51,521 nucleotides of DNA from Sphingomonas sp. (GCF_025353885.1 NZ_JANXNX010000114.1:1-51521), one strand, 5' to 3'; positions 31,399-40,411 are shown, numbered from the stretch's first letter. Numbers and translations: made by a program. Notes: a model not told the origin generated them from the letters alone.

Positions 31399-33222
31399 TC
31401 ATTCAACCGTAACAGATTTCGCCAGATTCCGGGGTTGATCGACGTCGGTCCCCTTCAGCACAGCGACGTGATAGGCCAGCAGTTGCACCGGCACCGCATA
31501 AACCAGCGGTGCGATTAGCGGATGGACCTTCGGCATTTCGATCGTCGCCAGCGCCTCGTCACCCGCTTCGGCCAGCCCCTCGGCATCTGAGATCAGGACA
31601 ACCCTTGCTCCGCGCGCCATCGCCTCATGCATGTTGGACACGGTTTTTTCAAACAGCGGCCCGGCAGGTGCAAGCACGATCAGCGGCACCTTGTCATCGA
31701 TCAGTGCAATCGGCCCGTGCTTCATTTCACCCGATGCATAACCCTCGGCATGGATGTAGCTGATTTCCTTCAGCTTCAGTGCACCTTCGAGGGCCATCGG
31801 ATATTCGGGGCCGCGCCCCAGATACAACACGTCGCGGGCGGCAGCGATGAAATGCGCCATGCCTTGGATGGCCTCATCACGCATCAGGGCGGCGTTGACC
31901 GCAGCGGGCGCTTCGGTCAGGTGATGGACGATATCACGCTCCTCCTCGGCCGACAATTTGCCCTTGGCCCGCGCAAGATTGACCGCGAGCGCCGCCATCA
32001 CGGCAAGCTGACACGAGAACGCCTTGGTCGACGCAACGCCGATTTCGGGGCCGGCATGGGTCGGCAACAGCAGGTCGACTTCGCGCGCCATCGACGATGT
32101 CGGGACGTTGATGATCCCAGCCGTGGTGACGCCGTTCGACTTCATATGGCGCAGCGCGGCGAGCGTGTCGGCGGTTTCGCCCGATTGCGAGACAACTATG
32201 CCGAGCACCTGGCCCGTCAGCACAGGATCGCGATAACGGAATTCAGACGCAACATCGACTTCGACCGGTAGGCGCGCCATCGATTCGATCCAGTATTTGC
32301 CGATCATGCCGACATAGGAAGCCGTGCCGCACGCGACGATAACCACGCGCTCCACTGACGACAGGTCGAAATCCATCTGCGGCAAGGCGACCTGCTCCTC
32401 CAGCGGACGAAGGTATGAGCGCAGCGTCTGGGCGACAACGATGGGTTGCTCGTAGATTTCCTTCAGCATGAAGTGGCGGTAATTGCCCTTGTCGATCGAC
32501 AGCGAGCTTGCCCCGGAAATCGTGATCGGCCGATCGACGGGTTGGTTGTCCTTGTCGAACACCTCCGCACCGTCGCGCGTGATGACCACCCAGTCGCCCT
32601 CCTCCAGATACGATATGCGCTGTGTCAGCGGCGCGAGCGCGAGCGCGTCAGAACCGAGATAAGTCTCGCCGTCGCCATATCCGACCACCAGCGGCGAACC
32701 GAGCCGCGCGCCGATCAACATGTCGGGGTGCTGGCGAAAGGCGATGGCGAGCGCGAAGGCACCACGCAACTGGGGCAAGGCATCTTTCAGCGCGTCCTGT
32801 GGCGACAGCCCGGCCTCCACGCCTTCGCTGACGAGGTGGGCAACGACCTCGCTGTCGGTTTCGCTCTGAAACACCCGACCGCGGGCCGTCAGCATTTCGC
32901 GCAATGCCTTGAAGTTTTCGATGATACCGTTGTGGACGAGCGCAACTTCTCCCGTTGCGTGCGGGTGGGCGTTGTTGGCTGTGGGCGCGCCGTGCGTGGC
33001 CCAACGAGTATGGGCAATCCCTGTCAACCCCGATGCGGGATCGTCGGCGAGCACACGCACAAGGTTGTCGAGCTTGCCGGGCGCGCGGCGGCGGATCAGT
33101 TCACCATGATCGACGGTGCAGATGCCTGCTGAGTCATACCCGCGATATTCCATGCGGCGCAGGCCAGCGACCAGCCGATCGGCGACAGGCGTTTTTCCGA
33201 CAATTCCGATAATTCCGCACAT
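31399..33222 (-). CDS. glmS: Glutamine-fructose-6-phosphate aminotransferase (isomerizing)
   Basis: First committed step of amino-sugar synthesis: fructose-6-phosphate plus glutamine to glucosamine-6-phosphate. It has 607 residues. N-terminal nucleophile Cys2 (MCGIIGIVG), GIAHTRWATHGAPT in the glutaminase domain, two SIS domains (CGTASYVGMIGKYWIES; VSQSGETADTLAALR), and the C-terminal DVDQPRNLAKSVTVE, all diagnostic. It begins 1 base after the glmU stop, so both are one operon. No glmS ribozyme is expected in this phylum and none is seen. Confidence 0.98.
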   Translation of the reverse strand: MCGIIGIVGKTPVADRLVAGLRRMEYRGYDSAGICTVDHGELIRRRAPGKLDNLVRVLADDPASGLTGIAHTRWATHGAPTANNAHPHATGEVALVHNGIIENFKALREMLTARGRVFQSETDSEVVAHLVSEGVEAGLSPQDALKDALPQLRGAFALAIAFRQHPDMLIGARLGSPLVVGYGDGETYLGSDALALAPLTQRISYLEEGDWVVITRDGAEVFDKDNQPVDRPITISGASSLSIDKGNYRHFMLKEIYEQPIVVAQTLRSYLRPLEEQVALPQMDFDLSSVERVVIVACGTASYVGMIGKYWIESMARLPVEVDVASEFRYRDPVLTGQVLGIVVSQSGETADTLAALRHMKSNGVTTAGIINVPTSSMAREVDLLLPTHAGPEIGVASTKAFSCQLAVMAALAVNLARAKGKLSAEEERDIVHHLTEAPAAVNAALMRDEAIQGMAHFIAAARDVLYLGRGPEYPMALEGALKLKEISYIHAEGYASGEMKHGPIALIDDKVPLIVLAPAGPLFEKTVSNMHEAMARGARVVLISDAEGLAEAGDEALATIEMPKVHPLIAPLVYAVPVQLLAYHVAVLKGTDVDQPRNLAKSVTVE

Positions 33223-33223
33223 A

Positions 33224-34573
33224 TTATTTTGCTGCTTTCTTCGCTGTCATTGCCGCCCTAAACTTTGCCGCCCAGCCGGGCTTTGCCTCTTGCGCGCCGC
33301 GCGCTACCGCCAGCGCGTCGGCGGCAACGCTGCGCGTAATGACCGATCCCGCCCCAATAATGGCGCCGGGACCGACGGTTACCGGAGCGACGAGCGCGGA
33401 GTTCGACCCGATGAACGCTCCCTCTCCGATTACGGTCCGGTATTTCAGAAAGCCGTCGTAGTTACAGGTGATCGTGCCGGCGCCGATGTTCGCGCGCGCG
33501 CCAATGTCCGCATCGCCGATGTAGCTGAGATGATTGACCTTCGCGCCCTCGCCCAGCGTGGATTTCTTGATCTCGACGAAATTACCAACCTTCGACTTTT
33601 CACCGAGGACAGCGCCGGGGCGGAGACGCGCATAGGGACCGACTTCGACACCGGTGGCGATGGTCGCGCCTTCGATATGGCAAAATGCGCGGATGCTGAC
33701 GCCGTCCGCGACACTGGTTCCCGGTCCAAAGACGACATTGGGCTCGATCATAACGTCGCGACCTATCCGTGTGTCCCAGGAAAACCAAACCGTCCGGGGG
33801 TCGACAAGTGTGGCTCCACCCGCCATCGCAATGGCGCGGCGCCGGTCCTGCCAATCGCTTTCGACGATCGCGAGTTCGGCGCGACTGTTCACGCCCGCCA
33901 CTTCCTCGGCCATAGTTTCGATGACGGCGCTGTCCCGCCCGTCCCCCCGCGCGAGCATCACGATGTCGGGAAGATAATATTCGCCCGCCGCATTGTCGTT
34001 GCCGACGCGCGACAACAGGGCGAACAGATCCGTCGCGCGGACGGCCATCAGGCCCGAGTTGCACAAGGTCAATGCGCGCTCGTCGGCACTAGCGTCCTTG
34101 TATTCGACCATCTTGCGGATCGTCCGACCGTCATCGCTGACAATCCGGCCATAGGCCCCAGGGTCATCAGGGCGGAAACCCAGCACGACCGCGACGGGCC
34201 CGTCGCTTTCGTTCAGGCGCTCCAGCATAGCGTGCATGGTCGCCGTCGTCACCAGCGGCACATCGCCATAGAGGATCAGGACGTCGCCTTTGAAGCCGTC
34301 CAGCGCGGGAGCCGCTTGCAGGACCGCATGGCCAGTGCCCAATTGTTCGACCTGAATAGCGACTTGCACCGGCGTCCCGGCCACCGCGGCCACGATTTGC
34401 TCACGCCGCGCGCCCGCCACGATCACCGTAATGGCCGGAGAAAGTGCAGCAGCGCTTTCCAGCAGATGCAGCAGCATGGGTCGTCCAGCGATCGGGTGCA
34501 GAACCTTGTGCAGGTCCGATTTCATCCGGGTGCCCTGCCCTGCGGCCAGCACGATTACAGCGATTTCGGACAT
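33224..34573 (-). CDS. glmU: Bifunctional GlmU (uridyltransferase / acetyltransferase)
   Basis: Makes UDP-GlcNAc from glucosamine-1-phosphate, acetyl-CoA and UTP. It has 449 residues. The N-terminal pyrophosphorylase signature is VLAAGQGTRMKSDLHKVLHP, followed by YGDVPL. The C-terminal left-handed beta helix carries hexapeptide repeats (FVEIKKSTLGEGAKVNHLSY; NIGAGTITCNYDGF) and the acetyltransferase active-site His-Lys region. With glmS directly downstream, glucosamine-6-phosphate supply and use are coupled; glmM is elsewhere. Confidence 0.98.
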   Translation of the reverse strand: MSEIAVIVLAAGQGTRMKSDLHKVLHPIAGRPMLLHLLESAAALSPAITVIVAGARREQIVAAVAGTPVQVAIQVEQLGTGHAVLQAAPALDGFKGDVLILYGDVPLVTTATMHAMLERLNESDGPVAVVLGFRPDDPGAYGRIVSDDGRTIRKMVEYKDASADERALTLCNSGLMAVRATDLFALLSRVGNDNAAGEYYLPDIVMLARGDGRDSAVIETMAEEVAGVNSRAELAIVESDWQDRRRAIAMAGGATLVDPRTVWFSWDTRIGRDVMIEPNVVFGPGTSVADGVSIRAFCHIEGATIATGVEVGPYARLRPGAVLGEKSKVGNFVEIKKSTLGEGAKVNHLSYIGDADIGARANIGAGTITCNYDGFLKYRTVIGEGAFIGSNSALVAPVTVGPGAIIGAGSVITRSVAADALAVARGAQEAKPGWAAKFRAAMTAKKAAK

Positions 34574-34661
34574 CTACACTCCCGCGACTAATAGCTCGCC
34601 ATACGACGTCCTTACGACGGAGGCCTTGCCACTTCCAGTATGCCCGGGGCATGGGCGGCGA

Positions 34662-35336
34662 ATGAACGATTTTCCATTTGCCATTGTCGGCTTCGACCTG
34701 GACGGGACCTTCCTTGATACGTCGGCGGACCTGACCGCGGCGGTCAACCATGCGTTGGGCAGCGCCGGTCGTTCGCTGCTGAGCATCGAACAGGTCAAGC
34801 CGATGATCGGGGGTGGGGCCAAGCACATGCTCGAGCAGGGCATGGCCGCGACCGGAGGCTGCCAGGCCGCGGAGTTGCAGGTGCTGTACCGGCAGCTACT
34901 GGATTATTATGAAACCAATATCTCGACGCATAGTCAGCCATTCCCGGGAGCGTTGAAGGCACTGGACGAGCTTGACGGCATGCACGTGAAGGTCGCCATC
35001 GTCACCAACAAGTTTGAAAGTTTTGCGGTGAAACTGCTCACCGAGTTAGGCTTCCTCGACCGGTTCATGACGGTCATTGGCGGGGACACCATGGGGCCTG
35101 GACGGGCCAAACCCGCGGCTGATCCGATCCTCGAAATGATCGACCGCTGCGGTGGCGGCCGCACAGCGTTCGTCGGTGATTCGATTTACGACATAATGGC
35201 CGCAAAGAATGCCGGCATCGCCAACGTCGCGTGCAGCTTTGGCTTTCTGATGCAGCCGGTGGGCGAGTTAAACGCTGATGCCGTGATCGACCACTATGAT
35301 GAATTGATCCCGACGCTGCGACGGATCGGCGCATGA
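34662..35336 (+). CDS. gph: Phosphoglycolate phosphatase-like HAD hydrolase
   Basis: HAD-superfamily phosphatase, 224 residues from ATG 34662. Motif I is GFDLDGTFLDTSADL (the first Asp is the nucleophile), motif II IVTNK, motif III/IV GRAKPAADPI and FVGDSIYDIMAAKNAG. The cap insertion is of the alpha-helical type. The best match is Gph (2-phosphoglycolate from DNA repair or oxygenation), but HAD specificity cannot be fixed by eye. It is divergent from glmU, and its stop overlaps the VanZ-like start by 4 bases. Confidence 0.88.
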   Translation: MNDFPFAIVGFDLDGTFLDTSADLTAAVNHALGSAGRSLLSIEQVKPMIGGGAKHMLEQGMAATGGCQAAELQVLYRQLLDYYETNISTHSQPFPGALKALDELDGMHVKVAIVTNKFESFAVKLLTELGFLDRFMTVIGGDTMGPGRAKPAADPILEMIDRCGGGRTAFVGDSIYDIMAAKNAGIANVACSFGFLMQPVGELNADAVIDHYDELIPTLRRIGA

Positions 35337-35692
35337 CCAAGATCTTTATCGAGCGCGCCGCCCTGTGGCTGGTTATCACGGCGGCTGTCGTGCTCGCCTT
35401 GCTACCGCGGCCACCCAAGCTGTTCCTCGACCAGTTCGGTGATAAATTCGAACACATGACGGCTTTCGCAGTCATGGCGCTGCTGGCCGCAATCGCCTAT
35501 CCCAGTGCCCGGCTGACCAGGATCGCAGAGCGGCTGTCGTTCCTAGGGGCGCTGATCGAAGTGGTGCAATCGATCCCCGCGCTCCACCGCGACTGCGACA
35601 TCATGGATTGGGTTGCGGATACGTCTTCGATCATCGTCATGCTGAGCCTTGTCGCGCTGATCCGCTGGCGTCGCCAACCGATGAGCGACTGA
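35333..35692 (+). CDS. VanZ-like membrane protein
   Basis: A 119-residue protein with about three membrane segments. GDKFEHMTAFAVMALLAAIAYP and GALIEVVQSIPALHRDCDIMDWVAD show the VanZ-family pattern (a polar DK/H-F segment, then E-x-x-Q and R-D-x-D-x-x-D). Residues such as His, Glu, Gln and Asp within membranes are conserved in the family but without assigned chemistry. It overlaps gph by 4 bases and abuts the nucleotidyltransferase gene convergently. Confidence 0.8.
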   Translation: MTKIFIERAALWLVITAAVVLALLPRPPKLFLDQFGDKFEHMTAFAVMALLAAIAYPSARLTRIAERLSFLGALIEVVQSIPALHRDCDIMDWVADTSSIIVMLSLVALIRWRRQPMSD

Positions 35693-36703
35693 TCATCGCC
35701 GCCATTTGACCCATAGATGCCGTGCCAGCATCAGCGGCGGCATCCGCAGCCAGTGTGACCGGACGTAGAACATCAACCTTAGCCATGGCCGAGTTTCACC
35801 GCCCCAGCCATCCCGTGCCGTCAGTCGCGCGCGGTAAAACCTGTCGCCAAAGCGCACGTCACTCTGGGGGATCGGCGTATCAAACAACGCCGCACTCAAC
35901 CGGAGTGCCCTGCGCGTTTCCCGATCCAGACCATGCAGCATGGCGCGCGTTTGCAGTCGCTCGTGGAAACCGTCGTCGTCGAACTCCCGCACCAGCCGGT
36001 CGATGTCCCACAGATTGCGCAATCCTCCTGCCAGGTCGCCGTCGGCCAGCAGATGGGCTGCGGCATGGACGATCATGTCCTCGGGAGCCAACATCGAGAA
36101 CCCGTCGTTCAGTGCGACACGCGCGCTTAGCAACGCCCCGGCGTCAGGTATCGGGCGCGCCGTCAGGGGCAGGATTGTATGGTGGACATCAATCATCCGG
36201 TCCCGTTCGCGGTGGATCAGCGGCGGCAATTCATGCATCCAGCGACGATAATACGCGTCGTCATAGGGATCTGGCTTGACCCATTCCCATCCCGCAGCCA
36301 GCAGCGCCGACTCGACCGCGGCGAGGTCGTGGCGCTGCACCAATATATCGAGATCACCGATCAGCCGCCCCCGCCCCGCATCCAGCCCGGCGGCAACGAA
36401 TGCCGAACCCTTCAATAGCACCACCGGCACGGCCAGCGGGGCCAGCGCCCGCCACGCCATTTCAGCTTCCCACAGCGCGTGCGTGCGCCCGGCTTCGGCG
36501 TTGGCCCTTGCCCCCGCCAGCACCCGCTGGACCTCAAGCGGCAGGGCAAGTCCGTCGAGCCGATATGCCAGGCTGCCGGCCAGTCGCTCCGCCTTGGCGA
36601 TCGTCAACAGCGCGGTCCAATCTGCCGCATCAAACGCCAGCACGCTTTGCGGATCGGCTAAGGCGCGCGTCAGCACGCGGGCATCGGTCAAAGCGCGCGC
36701 CAC
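35693..36703 (-). CDS. Nucleotidyltransferase family protein (NTP_transf_5-like), HPr-rel-A cassette
   Basis: Putative nucleotidyltransferase of the PF14907 type, 336 residues, last gene of the cassette. The superfamily signature is present: Gly99-Ser100 (VVLLKGSAF) and, after a short spacer, the metal-binding pair Asp117 and Asp119 (GDLDILV). A later VHHTILPL and MIVHAAAHLLADGD complete the family look. There is no signal peptide, so it should be cytoplasmic. Its start overlaps the kinase stop by 16 bases. Substrate unknown; the context suggests that it modifies the same target as the kinase. Confidence 0.83.
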   Translation of the reverse strand: MARALTDARVLTRALADPQSVLAFDAADWTALLTIAKAERLAGSLAYRLDGLALPLEVQRVLAGARANAEAGRTHALWEAEMAWRALAPLAVPVVLLKGSAFVAAGLDAGRGRLIGDLDILVQRHDLAAVESALLAAGWEWVKPDPYDDAYYRRWMHELPPLIHRERDRMIDVHHTILPLTARPIPDAGALLSARVALNDGFSMLAPEDMIVHAAAHLLADGDLAGGLRNLWDIDRLVREFDDDGFHERLQTRAMLHGLDRETRRALRLSAALFDTPIPQSDVRFGDRFYRARLTARDGWGGETRPWLRLMFYVRSHWLRMPPLMLARHLWVKWRR

Positions 36704-37542
36704 AGGTCTTCGACCAGAGAGAGAGCGGTCGCCGTATCGGGATAATCGATTGCCCGCGCAGGCACCGTAGTCACCAACCGGGTTAACGCAACGAACCCCG
36801 GCTCCCCCAACGCAAAGTAGTTGGTTGATGCCTGCGTCAGCCGAACAAAGGCCTCGCTGATCGCAACATCGCGAACCTCGCGGGCCGGACCAAAGGAGGG
36901 AAACAGGATCAGTGCGGGCTTGGCGGGTTCATGCATCCGGGCAATCGCCGTTGCTGCTGGCCGCAGATGACGGATGTCACCCTTCGGCGTGCCCTTCAGG
37001 ATCGGCCCGAATTGATCGTCTGGCAAAATCGCCCCCAGCGCCGCGATGCTTTCATTTTTCAGGCTGACGGGTCGCGGAAATGGAAAGGCCATCCCGGTGG
37101 CAGGCTCGATAAGGACGAACTCATCCCCCATGAACCGCCACCCACTTGCGCCCAGCAAGGCCGATAGCGTGGATTTCCCCGACCCCGACTCCCCCGTCAG
37201 GATCAGGGCGCGACCGTCGCGTTCAACGCTGGCCGCGTGCAACAACAGAAAGCGGCGCTCCCCTAACGCGACCTGAAGGTTCATTCCCATTTCGGCGGCA
37301 AGCAGCCCCTGGGCCAGCGGCAAGGGCACGGCTTCGGGCAGTATATGGTCGCCCTTGATCGCCACCGACGGCCTGATCAGCCGACGCCAGGGACGCGGGG
37401 GCTCCAGTCGAACGGTAAAGTCCGGGATCGGCGCGCGTGGATATCCGGCATAAAGCGCTGTCAGGGATACAATCGGTTGCCGCGATGCCGACCCTATCCG
37501 AAACCCGACCGGACCGACCGTAACATCGAACGAATATCTCAT
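36688..37542 (-). CDS. HprK-related kinase A
   Basis: Kinase related to the C-terminal domain of HPr kinase/phosphorylase. From ATG 37542, which overlaps the PqqD-like stop as ATGA, it has 284 residues (ATG 37551 is the alternative). Walker A is GESGSGKST (117-125). LLHAASVERDG just before it matches the HprK strand leading to the P-loop, and GDEFVLI (139-145) matches the HprK acidic 'DD' region. No HPr or PTS gene is nearby, so the phosphorylation target is probably not HPr. Family databases, from memory, name this type HprK-related kinase A; its biological role is not known to me. Confidence 0.87.
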   Translation of the reverse strand: MRYSFDVTVGPVGFRIGSASRQPIVSLTALYAGYPRAPIPDFTVRLEPPRPWRRLIRPSVAIKGDHILPEAVPLPLAQGLLAAEMGMNLQVALGERRFLLLHAASVERDGRALILTGESGSGKSTLSALLGASGWRFMGDEFVLIEPATGMAFPFPRPVSLKNESIAALGAILPDDQFGPILKGTPKGDIRHLRPAATAIARMHEPAKPALILFPSFGPAREVRDVAISEAFVRLTQASTNYFALGEPGFVALTRLVTTVPARAIDYPDTATALSLVEDLWRAL

Positions 37543-37799
37543 CTCAGGCAAAGTAGCCCGGTCGCAACCATTTCATCCAGCCGCTCTTGCAGCCGGGCAC
37601 GGGTTTCGACCGCTTCCTGTATGCCCAGCCTGTCCAGTATCTCGACGACCGTACCGTCAGAACCGTTTAATACTCCCAGTATTTCGGGGACGGGCTCGGC
37701 GCCAAGATGCGTCTGCCCCGACCGTCGATGATAGATTGCGGTCAGGACATCGAGTGGAACAATCTGCAACAGGGCTTGCGGATCGGCGCGATAGCGCAT
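37539..37799 (-). CDS. PqqD-like peptide chaperone of the HPr-rel-A cassette
   Basis: An 86-residue PqqD-family protein. PqqD domains bind the leader of ribosomally made precursor peptides and present them to a modifying enzyme. The typical pattern can be followed: LDVLTAIYHRRSGQTHLGAEP (hydrophobic strand pairs), then VPEILGVLNGSDGTVVEILDRL and a C-terminal helix LQERLDEMVATGLL. It lies 9 bases after the Tat-signal gene and overlaps the kinase by 4 bases. No radical-SAM partner is nearby, which separates it from PQQ-type RiPP clusters. Confidence 0.82.
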   Translation of the reverse strand: MRYRADPQALLQIVPLDVLTAIYHRRSGQTHLGAEPVPEILGVLNGSDGTVVEILDRLGIQEAVETRARLQERLDEMVATGLLCLR

Positions 37800-37808
37800 C
37801 GTCCGATG

Positions 37809-38246
37809 TCAGCGACCCGGCATCTGGAGCGAGGCATAGCAGGTAAAGCCGCTTTGCCCGTGTTGCAGGCGCCTGATGTAATTGGTGTAGGCACGGCTCG
37901 CCTCGGGATCGGCGCCGGGCAGCGTCCGCCCGTGCAATGCCTGTTTGACGTCCTCGCCTTTGAGCGGTCGACCGGGCGGCGCAAAGGCTCCTGCTGTTCC
38001 CGGACGCACGAGGGTCCCGTCGGCGGCAACATATTGTCCCCGGCGCGCAGCATCGGGGATTGGGATTTCGCAGTTCATGACGGAAGCCGCACTTTGCGCG
38101 AGGGCGGGGCGGATGGTCACTATCGCGGTTGCGCCAATGGCACCCAGGCGCAGCAGGGAACGTCGCGTCGAAAGACTATCTTGAGCGGCCAAGCCAGCGG
38201 CTGCCCCGCTGGTTGTCGACTGATCGCTGCCCGTGTCATCCATCAT
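37809..38246 (-). CDS. Tat-signal small protein, first gene of the HPr-rel-A cassette
   Basis: A 145-residue protein of unknown function. The N-terminal 25 residues are Ser/Thr/Asp/Ala-rich; then STRRSLLRLG is a twin-arginine motif followed by a hydrophobic stretch and ALAQ, a probable cleavage site near residue 51. The mature part has Cys residues in VMNCEIPIP and GFTCYASLQMPGR near its ends, and many Gly/Pro/Arg residues. AGGAA precedes ATG 38246. Its position before a PqqD-like gene makes it a candidate substrate or partner of the cassette, by inference only. Confidence 0.78.
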   Translation of the reverse strand: MMDDTGSDQSTTSGAAAGLAAQDSLSTRRSLLRLGAIGATAIVTIRPALAQSAASVMNCEIPIPDAARRGQYVAADGTLVRPGTAGAFAPPGRPLKGEDVKQALHGRTLPGADPEASRAYTNYIRRLQHGQSGFTCYASLQMPGR

Positions 38247-38365
38247 GCTGTTCCTAACCTAATCCCTGTCATAAACACAAAATCGCGCGCTGGCGACGCT
38301 CGATGGTTAACAACGACGCGGATTGTCGCTTACGACTGTCGCAAAGGGGGACTATTACCACCTGC

Positions 38366-39619
38366 ATGAATCCCGTCAGCACAGCCCGTATCGTCATTGC
38401 TCTGATCGTGACAACCGCCGTTGCGCTCGGCGTCCAACTGGCCGGTGCCAATCTTTCGGCCTTCGCGACCGCGATGATTGCCGGGATCGGCACCCTGTTG
38501 ATCATTACGGTCGGTCGTTCCGACACCTACCCGATGACGACGGCGCGGATCTCCCCCGAAACCGTTACCGAGGCCGAGGTGCGCATTGTCGAAGCCATCG
38601 GCGAACCGGTGCTCGTTGCAACGAACGGCCGGGTTCGCATTGCCAATGCGGCAGCCCAAACCTTGTTGGGAACACATATCGTCGACGAGGATCTGCGACT
38701 GGCTGTCCGTCACCCCGCTGCGTCCGAACGACTCGCACCGGGCGCCGCCGATGGGTCGGTCGAACTGGTGGGGCTCGGCGGACGCGACCAGCGCGTCCAG
38801 ATGCGGGTTGCCACGATCGCGCCCGGCGAGCGGGTGATTCACCTGATCGACCGGACGACCAGCCATGCTGCCGAACGGGCACGCGTCGATTTCGTCGCCA
38901 ATGCCAGCCATGAGTTGCGGACTCCACTTGCTGCGATTCTTGGCTTCATCGAGACACTCGACGACGAAAAGGCAGGCAGCGATCCGGAGGTGCGCGGGCG
39001 ATTCCTGGGCGTGATGTTTAAGGAAGCGCGGCGGATGCAGCGCCTGATCGACGACCTGATCTCGCTCAGCCGGATCGAGTCTGAGAAATACCAGATTCCC
39101 GAAACTCCGGTGTCTTTGGGTGCGCTGGTCGAGGAAGTCGCGGGGGAATTGCGCGACGAGGCCGGTGATCGTCGTGCCGACCTTATCCTTTCGCTGGATG
39201 CTGAAATCCCCGAAGTCTTCGCGGATCGCTCGCAGATCAGCCAGGTGATCCATAATCTGGTCGGCAATGCCTATAAATATGGCCGGGTCGGCGCGCCTGT
39301 CACCGTCGAATTGCGCCGCGAGAATCATCTCATTCGTTTGTCGGTGGTAGATCAGGGCGAAGGCATCCTGGCCGAACACCTGCCGCGATTGACCGAACGT
39401 TTTTATCGGGTGGATTCAGGGCGAAGCCGGTCACTCGGCGGCACCGGGCTGGGGTTGGCGATCGTCAAGCACATCGTTGAACGCCATCGCGGCAGGCTGG
39501 AAATCGTCAGCAAGATGGGTGTCGGTACGACGGTATCGATGATCCTCCCACCGGCGTCCCTCTTGCCGACGCTCCCCCTCTCGACGTTATCGAGCGTAAC
39601 AAAAGCGACACAGATCTGA
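38366..39619 (+). CDS. phoR: Phosphate-regulon sensor histidine kinase PhoR
   Basis: Membrane sensor kinase, 417 residues from ATG 38366. Two membrane helices (about 8-28 and 33-50) with a very short loop precede a PAS-like region (ILGEPVL-type ...VRIANAAAQTLLG). The H box is FVANASHELRTPLAAI (His182); N box NLVGNAYKYG; G boxes DQGEGI and GGTGLGLAIVKHI. There is no large periplasmic sensor, in line with sensing through PstSCAB-PhoU. It lies upstream of phoU and phoB on the same strand. The ribosome-binding site is not ideal (AGGGGG 15 bases upstream). Confidence 0.92.
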   Translation: MNPVSTARIVIALIVTTAVALGVQLAGANLSAFATAMIAGIGTLLIITVGRSDTYPMTTARISPETVTEAEVRIVEAIGEPVLVATNGRVRIANAAAQTLLGTHIVDEDLRLAVRHPAASERLAPGAADGSVELVGLGGRDQRVQMRVATIAPGERVIHLIDRTTSHAAERARVDFVANASHELRTPLAAILGFIETLDDEKAGSDPEVRGRFLGVMFKEARRMQRLIDDLISLSRIESEKYQIPETPVSLGALVEEVAGELRDEAGDRRADLILSLDAEIPEVFADRSQISQVIHNLVGNAYKYGRVGAPVTVELRRENHLIRLSVVDQGEGILAEHLPRLTERFYRVDSGRSRSLGGTGLGLAIVKHIVERHRGRLEIVSKMGVGTTVSMILPPASLLPTLPLSTLSSVTKATQI

Positions 39620-39718
39620 AACATTAAGCAACTCAATCGCTGCTAACCGGCTACAGACAGGGGGCAATGCGGGTGGAATGACCCACCGCAAATCAGACAA
39701 CCTGGTTGGGATGGCATA

Positions 39719-40411
39719 TTGGCCGAGCACACTATCAAAGCATTCGACGTCGAGATTGGCGAATTGCGCGGATTGATTTCAGAAATGGGCGGACGTGCAG
39801 AGGCTGCGATCGAAAAGGCAATGGCGGCGCTTGTGCGTGGCGATGCCACGCTCGCGGCCAGCGTGATCACCGATGACAAAAAGATCGACATGCTGGAAAC
39901 GCAGGTAGAAAAGCTGGCGGTCCGGATCATCGCCATCCGCGCGCCACTGGCCGACGACCTGCGCGAAGTCGTGGCCGCGCTGAAGATTGCAGGCGTTATC
40001 GAACGGATCGGTGACTATGCAAAGAATATCGCAAAGCGTGTCAACACGCTGAAGGATCACCGTAAGATCGAACCCGTGTTGGTTTTGCCGGCGATGGCGC
40101 ATGTCGCCAGTGAAATGGTTCATGACGTGCTGGACGCGTTCGCTGCGCGTGATGCCGACGCGGCGCTGCGGGTATGCGAGCGCGATCGTGAAGTCGACGA
40201 TTTCTACAATTCAATCTTTCGCACATTGGTGACTTACATGATGGAAAATCCGGCAACGATTACCAGCGCCGCGCATCTGTTGTTCATCACCAAAAATATC
40301 GAGCGGATCGGCGATCACGCGACCAACGTCGCCGAGATGGTCTATTTTGCGGCTACCGGGAATTACATGGCCGAGCGCGAGCGCGGCGAACCAGCATATG
40401 GAACCGAATAA
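39719..40411 (+). CDS. phoU: Phosphate signalling protein PhoU
   Basis: Two three-helix bundles that connect the Pst transporter to PhoR. It has 230 residues from a TTG start at 39719 (no in-frame ATG lies near). The repeats show as E..M...ALV..D at both halves (AAIEKAMAALVRGDATLA; VHDVLDAFAARDADAAL) with the metal-binding signatures ERIGDYAKNIAKR and ERIGDHATNVAEMV. It directly abuts phoB. The 99-base gap after phoR has no gene and no clear terminator. Confidence 0.95.
   Translation: MAEHTIKAFDVEIGELRGLISEMGGRAEAAIEKAMAALVRGDATLAASVITDDKKIDMLETQVEKLAVRIIAIRAPLADDLREVVAALKIAGVIERIGDYAKNIAKRVNTLKDHRKIEPVLVLPAMAHVASEMVHDVLDAFAARDADAALRVCERDREVDDFYNSIFRTLVTYMMENPATITSAAHLLFITKNIERIGDHATNVAEMVYFAATGNYMAERERGEPAYGTE

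Noticed and set aside
38262-38279. Pho-box-like CTGTCATAAACACAAAAT between the Tat-protein gene and phoR
   Set aside because: Only the first half-site matches CTGTCAT; the second 7-mer at the 11-base period is a poor match, so I do not call a PhoB site.
38327-38342. Two TGTCGC copies upstream of phoR
   Set aside because: They are 13 bases apart, not the 11 expected for a Pho box, and short enough to occur by chance.
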